This document shows positions 9,179-17,298 of a stretch of 51,827 nt of DNA, piece after piece (the stretch's first letter is position 1; each line of letters opens with the position of its first letter). Both the position numbers and the translations under genes were made by a program. Origin of the DNA: Pantoea allii (GTDB lineage Bacteria > Pseudomonadota > Gammaproteobacteria > Enterobacterales > Enterobacteriaceae); NCBI RefSeq assembly GCF_002307475.1, contig NZ_NTMH01000014.1, positions 1 to 51,827 of the forward strand, given 5' to 3'. The notes below the pieces were generated by a model. That model was not told the origin of the DNA and made no database searches. It saw nothing but the letters and a program-made list of their open reading frames with translations.

Positions 9179-9682
9179 AAGATCACCTCTTATCGCGCTC
9201 CGTTCGGAGTGAGTAATGTACGCACCTCCTCAGAGTGAGCTCTATCTCCGATAAGATTGCTATGCAAAGACGCAAGGATTTTATATTTATGAGTTTTGAT
9301 CGTGTTTAGGGAAATAATACGATTTTATTTGTGGTTTTGCTTACTGTTATTACGCTTTTCTCATCCTTAGCTGTGATGCTTAATACTTTCTAATGTAGTA
9401 AGCACTTTTCTCTATCCTGCATCATTACACTCGCATTGCTCAAATAACCATATTCAAAAAAGATAACGTTTATAGATTGAAAAAATAAGCTGAGAAATGA
9501 ACAGAGGCAAACGGGTGACATTTGCTAGCAGGCAGGCAAGAGGGAGATTTTGATTACACTATACTTCAATAATGAGGCGATAGCCTTGATATGAAATGCT
9601 TATGTATCAGCCAGTTAGATTGCTTTATAACTGGCTGGTACATCTTTGTCGTGTAAACATTACCCCATTATGACAACCTCTG
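9179..9682. other. AT-rich intergenic region between convergent vioF and rmlD
   Basis: About 500 bases have no credible gene on either strand. CTCCG-TT-CGGAG near 9198 is a small hairpin. Another, CCTCT-GCTA-AGAGG at 9676-9690, overlaps the rmlD stop and could be a weak terminator for it. The region is strongly AT-rich and has the look of horizontally acquired or decayed sequence. Confidence 0.5.
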
Positions 9683-10531
9683 CTAAGAGGCTATTTTATA
9701 GTTTTTATAAATAGTTAGCAGATAACTTTGCCAGTCTGAGGTTTTTATATTCATTTTTTTGATTTTATCACAACATAATTGTGAATTTAACGGTCGAACC
9801 GCAGCGGTTGGATAATCGGTGCTGCGAATGCCGAATACTGAAATATCTTTTTTTACTGCGATAAAAAGCGCTTGTGCAAACTCACACCAACTTACGGGCT
9901 CATCACCACAGTAATGATAAATCCCCCGCGCTTCAGGCTGTACAGCAAGAAGAATCATTGCCTGGGCCAGATCGCCTGCGTAGGTAGGGCAACCGTACTG
10001 ATCATTCACCACCTTTATCTCATGACGCGTTTCCGCTAAATGGAGCATCGTGTCGACAAAGTTACTTCCATATTCACTAAAAACCCAAGAGGTACGGATG
10101 ATTATGGCTTCAGGTAAGATATCTATTACGCGCTTTTCACCTTCCCACTTGCTCAGACCATAAAAATTAATCGGGCAGGGCTGATCGCTTTCGGTGTAAG
10201 CGGTTTTTTTAATGCCATCAAAAACGTAGTCAGTAGAAATATGAATCAGACGAGCACTGACCAGTTTGGCCGCCTGAGCCAGATTCTCTGGGCCGATGGC
10301 ATTAACTTTGAGTGCGCGTGTACGGTCAGTTTCTGCCTTGTCGACTGCCGTGTACGCAGCCGTATTCATGATGACATCAGGCTTGAATTTTTTAACAATA
10401 CGCATGACTGCTGAACGGTCGGTAATATCCAGCTCTGCTGACCCACACGCCAGGGTAATCCAGTCTGTGGGAAAGCGATCCAGTATGCAGCGGCCCAGTT
10501 GACCATAAGCACCTGTTAGTAAAACGCGCAT
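9683..10531 (-). CDS. rmlD: dTDP-4-dehydrorhamnose reductase (RmlD)
   Basis: Short-chain dehydrogenase-type enzyme of 282 residues that reduces dTDP-4-keto-L-rhamnose to dTDP-L-rhamnose with NAD(P)H. The Rossmann motif GAYGQLG is at 7-13, ISTDYVFDG lies near residue 100, and the catalytic YxxxK is YGLSK. The C-terminal PLNSQL segment is typical of RmlD. An AGGAG ribosome binding site lies 9 bases before the ATG. It is a single gene pointing back at the sugar island. RmlA, RmlB and RmlC are absent here, so it either duplicates a chromosomal rml enzyme or depends on a locus elsewhere. Beside flagellin-modification genes, rhamnose is a reasonable second sugar of the glycan, since P. syringae flagellin carries rhamnose plus modified viosamine. 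That link is inference. Confidence 0.9.
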   Translation of the reverse strand: MRVLLTGAYGQLGRCILDRFPTDWITLACGSAELDITDRSAVMRIVKKFKPDVIMNTAAYTAVDKAETDRTRALKVNAIGPENLAQAAKLVSARLIHISTDYVFDGIKKTAYTESDQPCPINFYGLSKWEGEKRVIDILPEAIIIRTSWVFSEYGSNFVDTMLHLAETRHEIKVVNDQYGCPTYAGDLAQAMILLAVQPEARGIYHYCGDEPVSWCEFAQALFIAVKKDISVFGIRSTDYPTAAVRPLNSQLCCDKIKKMNIKTSDWQSYLLTIYKNYKIAS

Positions 10532-11116
10532 CAGAGCGACTCCTGCGGTAATGTTCCTTGCTGATCATTTGCACACAGTATCAACAGCAGTACTGGCGAT
10601 AGAAAAGTCACTTTGCGGTTATTCCTCATTTGGCAGGTGTGGTCCTTTAGGTAATTGTTTCAGCAAGGTTTCCTGGAAGCCCTGATCTCAGGCCATGCCC
10701 CTTAACTCTCTGGAAATTGTCACCCGTTCTGCAATCAACCCATTCACGATGGGCATGTATGACGTCCCCCCTATTCACTTCCTCTAGAACCGGTCTACGC
10801 TTGCAGAGTGATGATGAAAGAATACGAGCTTGCAAGTGAAACTAATGGCAAGAATAACCGATAAAAAAGCAGGTAAAGTAAAGGATAAGCTAAAGACGCA
10901 GCGCACAAGCGGAAAAGACACCCGGTCATCCGCGACGAAAATACCTGTTTTCTCGCGTAATAAGGCAAATGTGACGTACTTAAACGGCAGGATTTTAATC
11001 CGGACGGGGAAATAATAAAAAAGTCATCGCAGCGTTACAGTTCATTACAACTATGCCGATAATCCCCTTCAGAATGACTCTCATTTTGATATAACTTTTC
11101 ATGTTCTGGGGTGGTT
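10532..11116. other. Gap between rmlD and the HNH gene
   Basis: About 580 bases lie between divergent genes. The left part would hold the rmlD promoter. The only candidate gene is a short basic frame at 10845-11015, listed separately. No terminator, repeat or known operator stands out. Confidence 0.5.
10845..11015 (+). CDS. Possible small basic protein, unrecognised
   Basis: A 56-residue frame beginning MARITDKKAGKVKDKLK is very rich in Lys and Arg, has no hydrophobic segment, and ends IRTGK. I do not recognise it. The ATG at 10845 lacks a good ribosome binding site; TTG at 10830 and GTG at 10836 are in-frame alternatives. It stands alone between rmlD and the HNH gene. It may be a real small nucleic-acid-binding protein, or chance. 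Confidence 0.25.
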   Translation: MARITDKKAGKVKDKLKTQRTSGKDTRSSATKIPVFSRNKANVTYLNGRILIRTGK

Positions 11117-12082
11117 ATGCGCTTTAACTATGACCTGCTTCCGGGCGAACGCCTTTCTTTTGAAGAGATCGCCCGGCGTTATGCACAGCAATACCCTGAT
11201 GAGAAAGAACTGACGGCGCGTGCGCTGCTGAGTCCTTCAACCAGCTATCGAACGTTAAAAATTCGTGCTGTCTTTGCTCAGGAAGAGAGTAACAGTCCTC
11301 TGGAAGACCTGTTGTTCATTGCTAACGACAATGAACGGAAAAACTATTTGCGCCGTTTTGAGTACTACCTTAAACAGCAGCAGCCTTTTCACTATTTTCG
11401 CCGTGGAAAAGAGGATGAGGATAATCGCTGGAAGGTGATAGGGAAAAGCTATGTCTATGCCATGGTCGATCCCCATTCTGCGCAGGCGCAAAACCTGATC
11501 AACAGCCGGGGTTATAAACTGGTTTTGATGCGTGAAGATGAAGAAGATGCCTGGTGGCAGCTGTTCAACGTGCAGTCTAACCCCTGTTTCCCGCAGTCTC
11601 GTCGCATCCAGTTTATTGTGGTACTGAGCACGCCCGAACATAAGATTCCCGCTGCAGTTATGCCTGGTACTGAAGTGGGGCGGCGAGTCAAAGCCAAAGT
11701 GTTGCAGAAAGCCAGCCAGTCAGAATTTATGGCGGCCGTAAAAGCGCGCTACGGTGCCTGTATTATTACCGGAACCAGCCTTCTCGACCCGCATCAGTGG
11801 CCGTGGGTTGAAGCCTGCCATATCGACACGCGAGAAAACGATGAAGGTTTTCTGGCAGACAACAGTGTGGATAACGGGTTGTTCCTGCGTAGCGATTTAC
11901 AGCGGCTTTTTGTCAACAAAATGATAAGCATTGATGGTGATTCCGGGCAGGTGCGTTTTCATGCGGATGAAAAAACGCGTGAAAGCATTGGTCCGTTTTA
12001 TCAGGAGATGGAAGGGCAGGTTTGTGCACTGTGGGAAAACGTGCCATCCGCAACCCGCCAGCGTTTACTGTCACTACGTTAG
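11117..12082 (+). CDS. HNH endonuclease-like protein with altered last His
   Basis: Predicted cytoplasmic protein of 321 residues. The C-terminal part (about 225-275) matches the HNH fold: YGACIITGTS, EACHID with the first His, then DNSVDNGLFLRSDLQRLFV. In most relatives the last segment reads D-[IL]-H-[RA]-x-F-D; here the His is Gln and the Asp is Val, so a metal-ligand or catalytic position may be lost. The N-terminal two-thirds has no domain I recognise. It starts LPGERLSFEEIARRYAQQYP and includes WWQLFNV. The ATG at 11117 is preferred; GTG 11111 is two codons upstream in frame. It ends before a hairpin and the fliA promoter. Such genes often belong to restriction or phage defence, but nothing around it shows that. 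Confidence 0.75.
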   Translation: MRFNYDLLPGERLSFEEIARRYAQQYPDEKELTARALLSPSTSYRTLKIRAVFAQEESNSPLEDLLFIANDNERKNYLRRFEYYLKQQQPFHYFRRGKEDEDNRWKVIGKSYVYAMVDPHSAQAQNLINSRGYKLVLMREDEEDAWWQLFNVQSNPCFPQSRRIQFIVVLSTPEHKIPAAVMPGTEVGRRVKAKVLQKASQSEFMAAVKARYGACIITGTSLLDPHQWPWVEACHIDTRENDEGFLADNSVDNGLFLRSDLQRLFVNKMISIDGDSGQVRFHADEKTRESIGPFYQEMEGQVCALWENVPSATRQRLLSLR

Positions 12083-12092
12083 TCTGTCTGTA

Positions 12093-12114
12093 CAGAGCGG
12101 GACCTCCCGCTCTG
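12093..12114. terminator. Hairpin between HNH gene and fliA
   Basis: A 10-bp perfect stem, CAGAGCGGGA / TCCCGCTCTG, surrounds CC just after the HNH stop codon. It has no T run, so intrinsic termination is uncertain. Confidence 0.5.
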
Positions 12115-12174
12115 AAACATCACAAATTTGAAATAACCTTGGTTTATCCCGCCTATTCAGCCAATCAAAAGCCC

Positions 12175-12201
12175 TACAGAATTGCATAATCATGCCGATA
12201 A
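12175..12201 (+). promoter_or_regulatory. Sigma-28 promoter of fliA
   Basis: The -10 element GCCGATAA (12194-12201) is a perfect consensus. Eleven bases upstream lies TACAGAAT (12175-12182), which matches TAAAGTTT at 5 of 8 positions. It lies 25 bases before the fliA start and allows FliA to feed its own synthesis, as in E. coli. A class II FlhDC-dependent promoter is expected too, but I cannot place FlhDC sites with confidence. Confidence 0.75.
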
Positions 12202-12225
12202 CTTCATTAACGCAGGGTAGTCAAC

Positions 12226-12948
12226 GTGAACGATCTCTATACCGCCGATGGCGTGATGGACAAACATTCGCTCTGGCAGCGCTACGTCCCACTGGTACGT
12301 CATGAAGCACTGCGCTTACAGGTCCGCCTGCCAGCCAGTGTTGAACTTGACGACCTGCTTCAAGCCGGGGGCATTGGTCTGTTGAATGCGGTGGAGCGCT
12401 ATGACGCGCTTCAGGGTACCGCCTTTACCACGTATGCAGTACAGCGCATCCGTGGGGCCATGCTTGATGAGCTTCGCAGCCGGGACTGGGCGCCGCGTAG
12501 CGTCAGACGAAATGCTCGTGAGGTAGCCGGGGCTATGCATCAGGTCGAACAGATGCTGGGTCGGGCCGCTTCTGAACAGGAAGTCGCGCAACAGTTGAAT
12601 GTTTCGATAGAAGAGTACCGGCAGATTCTGTTGGATACCAACAACAGCCAGCTCTTTTCGTACGATGAGTATCGAGAAGAACACGGTGACAGTGCGGAAC
12701 TGGTGACGGAAGGGCACGAAGAGGCCAATCCACTTCATCAGTTAATGGAAGGGAGTCTGCGTGAACGCGTCATTGAAGCGATCGAGGCGTTGCCCGAGCG
12801 CGAGAAGATGGTGCTGACACTGTACTACCAGGAAGAACTGAATCTGAAAGAGATTGGCGCGGTACTTGACGTGGGGGAATCCCGAGTCAGCCAACTGCAC
12901 AGTCAGGCGATAAAACGCTTGCGTGCCCGACTTACGGGAGCGCGCTAG
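12226..12948 (+). CDS. fliA: Flagellar sigma factor FliA (sigma-28)
   Basis: RNA polymerase sigma factor for late flagellar and chemotaxis genes, 240 residues, nearly colinear with E. coli FliA. Region 2 contains DLLQAGGIGLLNAVERYD and GTAFTTYAVQRIRGAMLDELR. Region 3 follows, and region 4 has LPEREKMVLTLYYQEELNLKEIG with the recognition helix ESRVSQLHSQAIKRLR. It starts at GTG 12226 (MNDLYTADGVMDKHS), as in E. coli. Its activity would be blocked by FlgM until hook completion; flgM is not in the window. It is followed 51 bases later by fliZ in an apparent fliAZ operon. The flagellin promoters at 497 and 2297 are its clear local targets. Confidence 0.98.
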   Translation: MNDLYTADGVMDKHSLWQRYVPLVRHEALRLQVRLPASVELDDLLQAGGIGLLNAVERYDALQGTAFTTYAVQRIRGAMLDELRSRDWAPRSVRRNAREVAGAMHQVEQMLGRAASEQEVAQQLNVSIEEYRQILLDTNNSQLFSYDEYREEHGDSAELVTEGHEEANPLHQLMEGSLRERVIEAIEALPEREKMVLTLYYQEELNLKEIGAVLDVGESRVSQLHSQAIKRLRARLTGAR

Positions 12949-12999
12949 AAGGCTCAGTTCCTGGCGATCTATAAATAATAAGAAATCGGGGACTCAACA

Positions 13000-13503
13000 G
13001 TGGGAGCCAAAACCAAAGCCAGACCTTTAAGTCGTTATCTTAAAGACTACAAACACAGCCAAAACAATTGTTCACACTGTGGCAAAGTATTAGACCGTAT
13101 GGCGCTGGTCTTTCGTGGCCAGATCATCAATAAAGAGGCCATCGCACGGATGGACCAAATGATTGATGAGCCGCTTTGGCTAAAACTGCAGCCAGAATTA
13201 ACGGCACTTTGTCGTTTTTGCAGCGATATTTTTTGTAATACGCATCCTAATTATTTTGACATCATGGCCTTCAAACAATATCTGTTTGAACAGACTGAAA
13301 TGAGCCCAAGCACCATTCGTGAATATGTGGTTCGCTTACGTCGGCTTGACGATATGTTGAAGGCCAGAAATTTTCCGGCTGAAAAACTCACAGGCAATAG
13401 CTGGCATCAATGCCTGGAAGAAGACTTACCCGATGCAGGTAATAACAATTATCGTATTGCGCTTCGTAAGTACGACCAGTTTTTGGGCTGGCAGCAACGT
13501 TAA
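13000..13503 (+). CDS. fliZ: Flagellar regulator FliZ
   Basis: DNA-binding regulator of 167 residues. In E. coli and Salmonella FliZ favours motility and represses sigma-S-dependent genes. The family pattern is clear: RPLSRYLKDYKHSQNNCSHC near the N terminus, a CRFC pair (about residue 70), FKQYLFEQTEMSPSTIREYVVRLRRL, and NYRIALRKY near the end. It is close in length to E. coli FliZ (183), with a shorter C terminus. It starts at GTG 13000, with GGGGA at 12988-12992 upstream. It is expected to be cotranscribed with fliA. A long perfect inverted repeat follows it. Confidence 0.95.
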   Translation: MGAKTKARPLSRYLKDYKHSQNNCSHCGKVLDRMALVFRGQIINKEAIARMDQMIDEPLWLKLQPELTALCRFCSDIFCNTHPNYFDIMAFKQYLFEQTEMSPSTIREYVVRLRRLDDMLKARNFPAEKLTGNSWHQCLEEDLPDAGNNNYRIALRKYDQFLGWQQR

Positions 13504-13554
13504 GGGATCGGGTAAAAGTGTCAGGCAGGTTTTCCTCTGACATTCTGTCTCCCA

Positions 13555-13589
13555 CCCCATTTTCCCCTGTCCACAGGGGGAAAATGGGG
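13555..13589. repeat. 13-bp perfect inverted repeat after fliZ
   Basis: CCCCATTTTCCCC (13555-13567) and GGGGAAAATGGGG (13577-13589) form a 13-bp stem. TGT/ACA adds three pairs near the loop with one bulged G. No T run follows on the plus strand. It may end or stabilise the fliAZ transcript. Confidence 0.75.
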
Positions 13590-13724
13590 AAGTTGTGTAA
13601 CAGCCGGTGGATACTTGCCCGACCGCTTCTCCGTTCATCACCTGAGTTTGAATTCAGGATGATCCTTTCTGCATCTTCTGTAACACTGTAAAGATCACTG
13701 CTCTGTGCCCAACTGGAGGCCGCA

Positions 13725-14711
13725 TTGTCTTTACATCTTATTCATCAGTTTCCCCGTATCGAACTTCTGGGCGCACCGACGCCGTTAGAATACCTGCCCC
13801 GATTATCGGACCATCTTGGCCGCGACATCTTTATCAAACGTGATGACGTGACGCCGCTGGCGATGGGCGGCAACAAGCTGCGTAAGCTGGAGTTTCTGGC
13901 CGCAGATGCCCTGCGTGAAGGCGCAGATGTGTTGCTGACTGCGGGTGCCATTCAGTCAAACCATGTGCGGCAGACGGCGGCGGTCGCCGCGAAACTGGGC
14001 CTGAAATGCGTAGCGTTACTGGAAAATCCGATTGCGACTCAGAGTGAAAACTACCTGACCAATGGTAATCGCCTGATGCTGGACCTGATGGATGTTGACG
14101 TAGTGATGGTCGATGCCCTGACCCATCCCGCTGCGCAGCTGGCGGAACAGGCGGAACGTCTGGAGGCGCAGGGTTTCCGGCCTTACGTGCTACCTGTGGG
14201 CGGCTCAAATGCACTGGGTGCGCTCGGTTACGTGGAATGTGCCCAGGAGATTGCGCACCAAAGTGAAGGCGTAGTGGATTTTGCGGCGGTGGTCGTGGCG
14301 TCAGGCAGCGCCGGAACCCATGCGGGCCTGGCCATAGGACTGGAGCAGCTCTTGCCAGAGACCGAGTTGGTTGGCGTAACCGTGTCGCGTAAAGTCAGTG
14401 AGCAATTGCCTAAGGTTGAAGAACTACGTCAGGCGCTGGCGACGCAGTTAGCCGTGCAGGCGCAGGCACCTATAACGCTATGGGATGAGTATTTTTCTCC
14501 GCGCTACGGCGAGCCGAATGAAGAGGGCATGGCGGCGGTGAAAATGCTGGCCCGTCTTGAAGGCATTTTTCTTGATCCCGTTTATACCGGTAAAGCGATG
14601 GCCGGTCTTATTGATGGGATTAACCAGAATCGTTTCCGCCGTGAAGGCCCGTTGTTGTTTGTGCATACAGGCGGTGCACCGGCGTTATTTGCTTATCACC
14701 CTTCGGTCTGA
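13725..14711 (+). CDS. dcyD: D-cysteine desulfhydrase
   Basis: PLP enzyme of the tryptophan synthase beta-like fold that degrades D-cysteine to pyruvate, sulfide and ammonia, 328 residues and full length. The PLP lysine is K51 in [39 protein letters not shown] and [10 protein letters not shown] are conserved cofactor and substrate segments. It starts at TTG 13725, chosen because TGGAGG lies 4-9 bases upstream. The gene precedes the cystine transporter tcyJLN, as in E. coli, so imported cystine can be kept from building up toxic D-cysteine and used as sulfur source. The gap to tcyJ (133 bases) contains two hairpins. Confidence 0.97.
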   Translation: MSLHLIHQFPRIELLGAPTPLEYLPRLSDHLGRDIFIKRDDVTPLAMGGNKLRKLEFLAADALREGADVLLTAGAIQSNHVRQTAAVAAKLGLKCVALLENPIATQSENYLTNGNRLMLDLMDVDVVMVDALTHPAAQLAEQAERLEAQGFRPYVLPVGGSNALGALGYVECAQEIAHQSEGVVDFAAVVVASGSAGTHAGLAIGLEQLLPETELVGVTVSRKVSEQLPKVEELRQALATQLAVQAQAPITLWDEYFSPRYGEPNEEGMAAVKMLARLEGIFLDPVYTGKAMAGLIDGINQNRFRREGPLLFVHTGGAPALFAYHPSV

Positions 14712-14740
14712 GACGCGGCGCAAAAAAGGGTTATAATTCA

Positions 14741-14774
14741 GGCGTTATTTTGACGTCTTATGCGAAATAACGCC
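14741..14774. repeat. Inverted repeat upstream of tcyJ
   Basis: GGCGTTATTT (14741-14750) and AAATAACGCC (14765-14774) form a perfect 10-bp stem. A second stem, AGCGGC...GCCGCT with extra paired bases, follows at about 14785-14810. These may end dcyD transcription or shape the tcyJ leader. No U tract is seen. Confidence 0.5.
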
Positions 14775-14844
14775 CATAATGACAGAGCGGCAAACCGTGT
14801 TTAGCCGCTTAACACCACACTGATAAATAATAAATGGGGTAAAC

Positions 14845-15645
14845 ATGGCTTTTTCACAGATTCGTCGCCAGCTGGTGACGGGAATGATGGCTGTTGCGCT
14901 GGTTGCAGGCGTCAGCGTTAAAACCTTTGCGGCAGAGAATTTACTGACGCAGGTTAAAAGCAAAGGCGAGCTGCGTGTGGGCCTGGAAGGCACCTATCCC
15001 CCTTTCAGTTTTCAGGATGAAAAGGGCAAGCTGACGGGTTTTGAAGTGGAGTTCGCCCAGGAACTGGCGAAACACATGGGGGTGAAAGCCGAGCTTAAAC
15101 CGACCAAGTGGGATGGCATGTTAGCCGCCTTAGATTCCAAACGTATTGATGTGGTGATCAATCAGGTCACGATCTCCGATGAGCGTAAAAAGAAGTATGA
15201 CTTCTCTACGCCCTATACCATTTCAGGTGTGCAAGCGCTGACGCTGAAGAAAAACGCGGGCAGCATTACCAAACCAGAGGATCTGGCCGGTAAGAAAGTC
15301 GGTGTGGGCCTGGGGACGAACTACGAACAGTGGTTACGTGCCAACGTCAAAGGCGTGGATATCCGTACTTACGATGATGACCCAACCAAGTATCAGGATC
15401 TGCGTTCTGGTCGCGTTGATGCGATTCTGGTCGATCGTCTGGCAGCCCTGGATCTGGTGAAGAAAACCGGTGATACCATGGCGGTAGCCGGTCCGGCATT
15501 CTCCCGTCTGGAAGCGGGCGTGGCAATGCGCAAAGGCAATGAAGACTTGCTGAAAGCGATCGATCAGGCCATTGCGGACATGCAGAAAGACGGCTCACTT
15601 AAAAAGCTGTCAGAGAAATGGTTTGGCGCGGACGTAACGAAATAA
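14845..15645 (+). CDS. tcyJ: Cystine-binding periplasmic protein TcyJ (FliY)
   Basis: Periplasmic solute-binding protein of the cystine ABC importer, 266 residues. The signal peptide covers about 1-30 (MAFSQIRRQLVTGMMAVALV...TFAA). The mature protein has the amino-acid binding fold: LRVGLEGTYPPFSFQDEKGKLTGFE, DVVINQVTISDERKKKYDFS, and KKVGVGLGTNYEQW in the hinge and binding cleft. It is full length relative to E. coli FliY/TcyJ (266). It starts at ATG 14845 behind GGGGT. It overlaps the permease gene by one base (TAATG), which implies coupled translation. CysB control is expected from E. coli, but I cannot point to a CysB site. Confidence 0.97.
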   Translation: MAFSQIRRQLVTGMMAVALVAGVSVKTFAAENLLTQVKSKGELRVGLEGTYPPFSFQDEKGKLTGFEVEFAQELAKHMGVKAELKPTKWDGMLAALDSKRIDVVINQVTISDERKKKYDFSTPYTISGVQALTLKKNAGSITKPEDLAGKKVGVGLGTNYEQWLRANVKGVDIRTYDDDPTKYQDLRSGRVDAILVDRLAALDLVKKTGDTMAVAGPAFSRLEAGVAMRKGNEDLLKAIDQAIADMQKDGSLKKLSEKWFGADVTK

Positions 15646-16313
15646 TGCAGGAAAGTTTACAACTGGTGCTGGATTCAGCACCTTTTTTACTTAAAGGCGC
15701 GTTGTTCACGCTACAGCTCAGTATCGGCGGGATGTTCTTTGGGTTGATACTGGGCTTTTTGCTGGCCCTGATGCGTTTATCGCGCTTCTGGCCGGTAAAC
15801 TGGCTGGCGCGTATCTATGTGTCCATCTTTCGCGGCACGCCGCTCATCGCGCAGCTGTTTATGATCTACTACGGTCTGCCGCAGTTTGGCATTGAGCTGG
15901 ACCCCATTCCGTCGGCGATGATTGGGTTATCGCTGAATATGGCGGCCTATGCATCGGAGTCGCTGCGTGGCGCAATTGCAGCGATTGAGCGTGGTCAGTG
16001 GGAAGCGGCTGCCAGTATCGGCATGACGCCGTGGCAAACCCTGCGTCGGGTTATTCTGCCACAGGCTGCCCGCACCGCGTTGCCACCCCTGGGAAACAGC
16101 TTTATCAGCCTGGTAAAAGATACGTCACTGGCCGCCACCATTCAGGTTCCTGAACTGTTTCGCCAGGCGCAATTGATTACCTCGCGTACCCTGGAAGTGT
16201 TCACCATGTACCTGGCGGCTTCGCTGATCTACTGGGTGATGGCCACCGTGCTGTCAGCATTGCAAAACCGTCTGGAAGCCCACGTTAACCGTCAGGATCA
16301 GGAGGCGAAATGA
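15645..16313 (+). CDS. tcyL: Cystine ABC transporter permease TcyL (YecS)
   Basis: Inner-membrane permease of 222 residues for cystine uptake. The His/Glu/Gln/Arg/opine 3-TM permease family is evident: a first membrane segment at about 15-45 (LFTLQLSIGGMFFGLILGFLLAL), RGTPLIAQLFMIYYGLPQFGIEL, and the EAA loop EAAASIGMTPWQTLRRVILPQA that docks on the ATPase. The start is set at ATG 15645, which overlaps the tcyJ stop (TAATG) and gives MQESLQLVLDS as in E. coli; an in-frame ATG at 15618 lies inside tcyJ. Its end overlaps tcyN by four bases. Confidence 0.97.
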   Translation: MQESLQLVLDSAPFLLKGALFTLQLSIGGMFFGLILGFLLALMRLSRFWPVNWLARIYVSIFRGTPLIAQLFMIYYGLPQFGIELDPIPSAMIGLSLNMAAYASESLRGAIAAIERGQWEAAASIGMTPWQTLRRVILPQAARTALPPLGNSFISLVKDTSLAATIQVPELFRQAQLITSRTLEVFTMYLAASLIYWVMATVLSALQNRLEAHVNRQDQEAK

Positions 16314-17062
16314 GTGCAATCGACGTTCGCCAGTTGGTGAAAAAGTTTAACGGACAAACGGTACTGCACGGCATTGACCTTGACGTCGCGCCCGGTGAAA
16401 TTGTCGCCATCATCGGCCCCAGCGGCTCGGGCAAAACTACGCTGTTGCGCAGTATTAACCTGCTTGAAGTGCCTGACGCCGGTCGCATTAAAGTGGGGGA
16501 TATCACCATTGATGCCAGCCTGGGCATCCACAAGCAGAAAGAGCAGGTGCGCCTGTTGCGCCAGCAGGTGGGCTTTGTCTTTCAAAACTTCAACCTGTTT
16601 CCCCATCGCTCGGTGCTGGAAAATATCATTGAAGGGCCGGTGATTGTAAAAGGTGAAGCAAAGGCGGACGCAATTGCCCGCGCGCGGAGCCTGCTTGAAA
16701 AAGTCGGGCTTCACGGTAAAGAAGACAGCTACCCAAGGCGTCTCTCCGGCGGTCAACAGCAGCGTGTTGCCATTGCCCGTGCGCTGGCAATGCGACCCGA
16801 AGTGATTTTGTTTGATGAGCCGACGTCTGCGCTGGACCCGGAGCTGGTGGGCGAGGTGCTGAACACTATCCGCGCGCTGGCACAGGAAAAGCGCACTATG
16901 GTGATTGTCACGCATGAGATGAGTTTTGCCCGCGACGTCGCCGACCGCGCCATTTTCATGGATCAGGGACGCATCATAGAACATGGACCGGCTAAAGCGC
17001 TGTTTAGCGATCCGCAGCAAGCGCGGACTCGACAATTTCTCGATAAATTTCTTAATCAATAA
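16310..17062 (+). CDS. tcyN: Cystine ABC transporter ATP-binding protein TcyN (YecC)
   Basis: ATPase subunit of the cystine importer, 250 residues. Walker A is GPSGSGKTT (about 37-45), the signature is LSGGQQQR, Walker B is VILFDEPTSALDP, and the H-loop is VTHEM. Its ATG overlaps the tcyL stop (ATGA), so tcyJLN form one operon closed by the terminator that follows. No unusual changes are seen. Confidence 0.97.
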   Translation: MSAIDVRQLVKKFNGQTVLHGIDLDVAPGEIVAIIGPSGSGKTTLLRSINLLEVPDAGRIKVGDITIDASLGIHKQKEQVRLLRQQVGFVFQNFNLFPHRSVLENIIEGPVIVKGEAKADAIARARSLLEKVGLHGKEDSYPRRLSGGQQQRVAIARALAMRPEVILFDEPTSALDPELVGEVLNTIRALAQEKRTMVIVTHEMSFARDVADRAIFMDQGRIIEHGPAKALFSDPQQARTRQFLDKFLNQ

Positions 17063-17068
17063 ACGCCG

Positions 17069-17096
17069 ACGCCGCCGGAATAAGGCGGCGTTTCTT
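17069..17096 (+). terminator. Rho-independent terminator of tcyJLN
   Basis: An 8-bp GC-rich stem, ACGCCGCC / GGCGGCGT, with a 7-base loop is followed by TTCTT just after the tcyN stop. Confidence 0.85.
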
Positions 17097-17298
17097 GCCG
17101 TGCCCTCTGCTTTTATTCTCTCAGTTTCTTCTGAAAATTTACATTTAGTATTATTTTAATGGTTTGATTTTGATGGTTTTATTCCGGATTAGCTTCTGCG
17201 CGAGTAACAGACTGTAACTTTTAAGAGCCGCCTGATTGAGACCTGCGTGAAAATATAAATAATTCTTCACAAATTCATCGCACGATCAGGACGAAATA

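Noticed and set aside
10647..10835. A 62-codon minus-strand frame upstream of rmlD.
   Set aside because: It has no ribosome binding site, matches nothing, and is in the likely promoter region of rmlD.
16298..17059. A 253-codon minus-strand frame opposite tcyN.
   Set aside because: tcyN has all ABC ATPase motifs on the plus strand; the antisense frame is a shadow.
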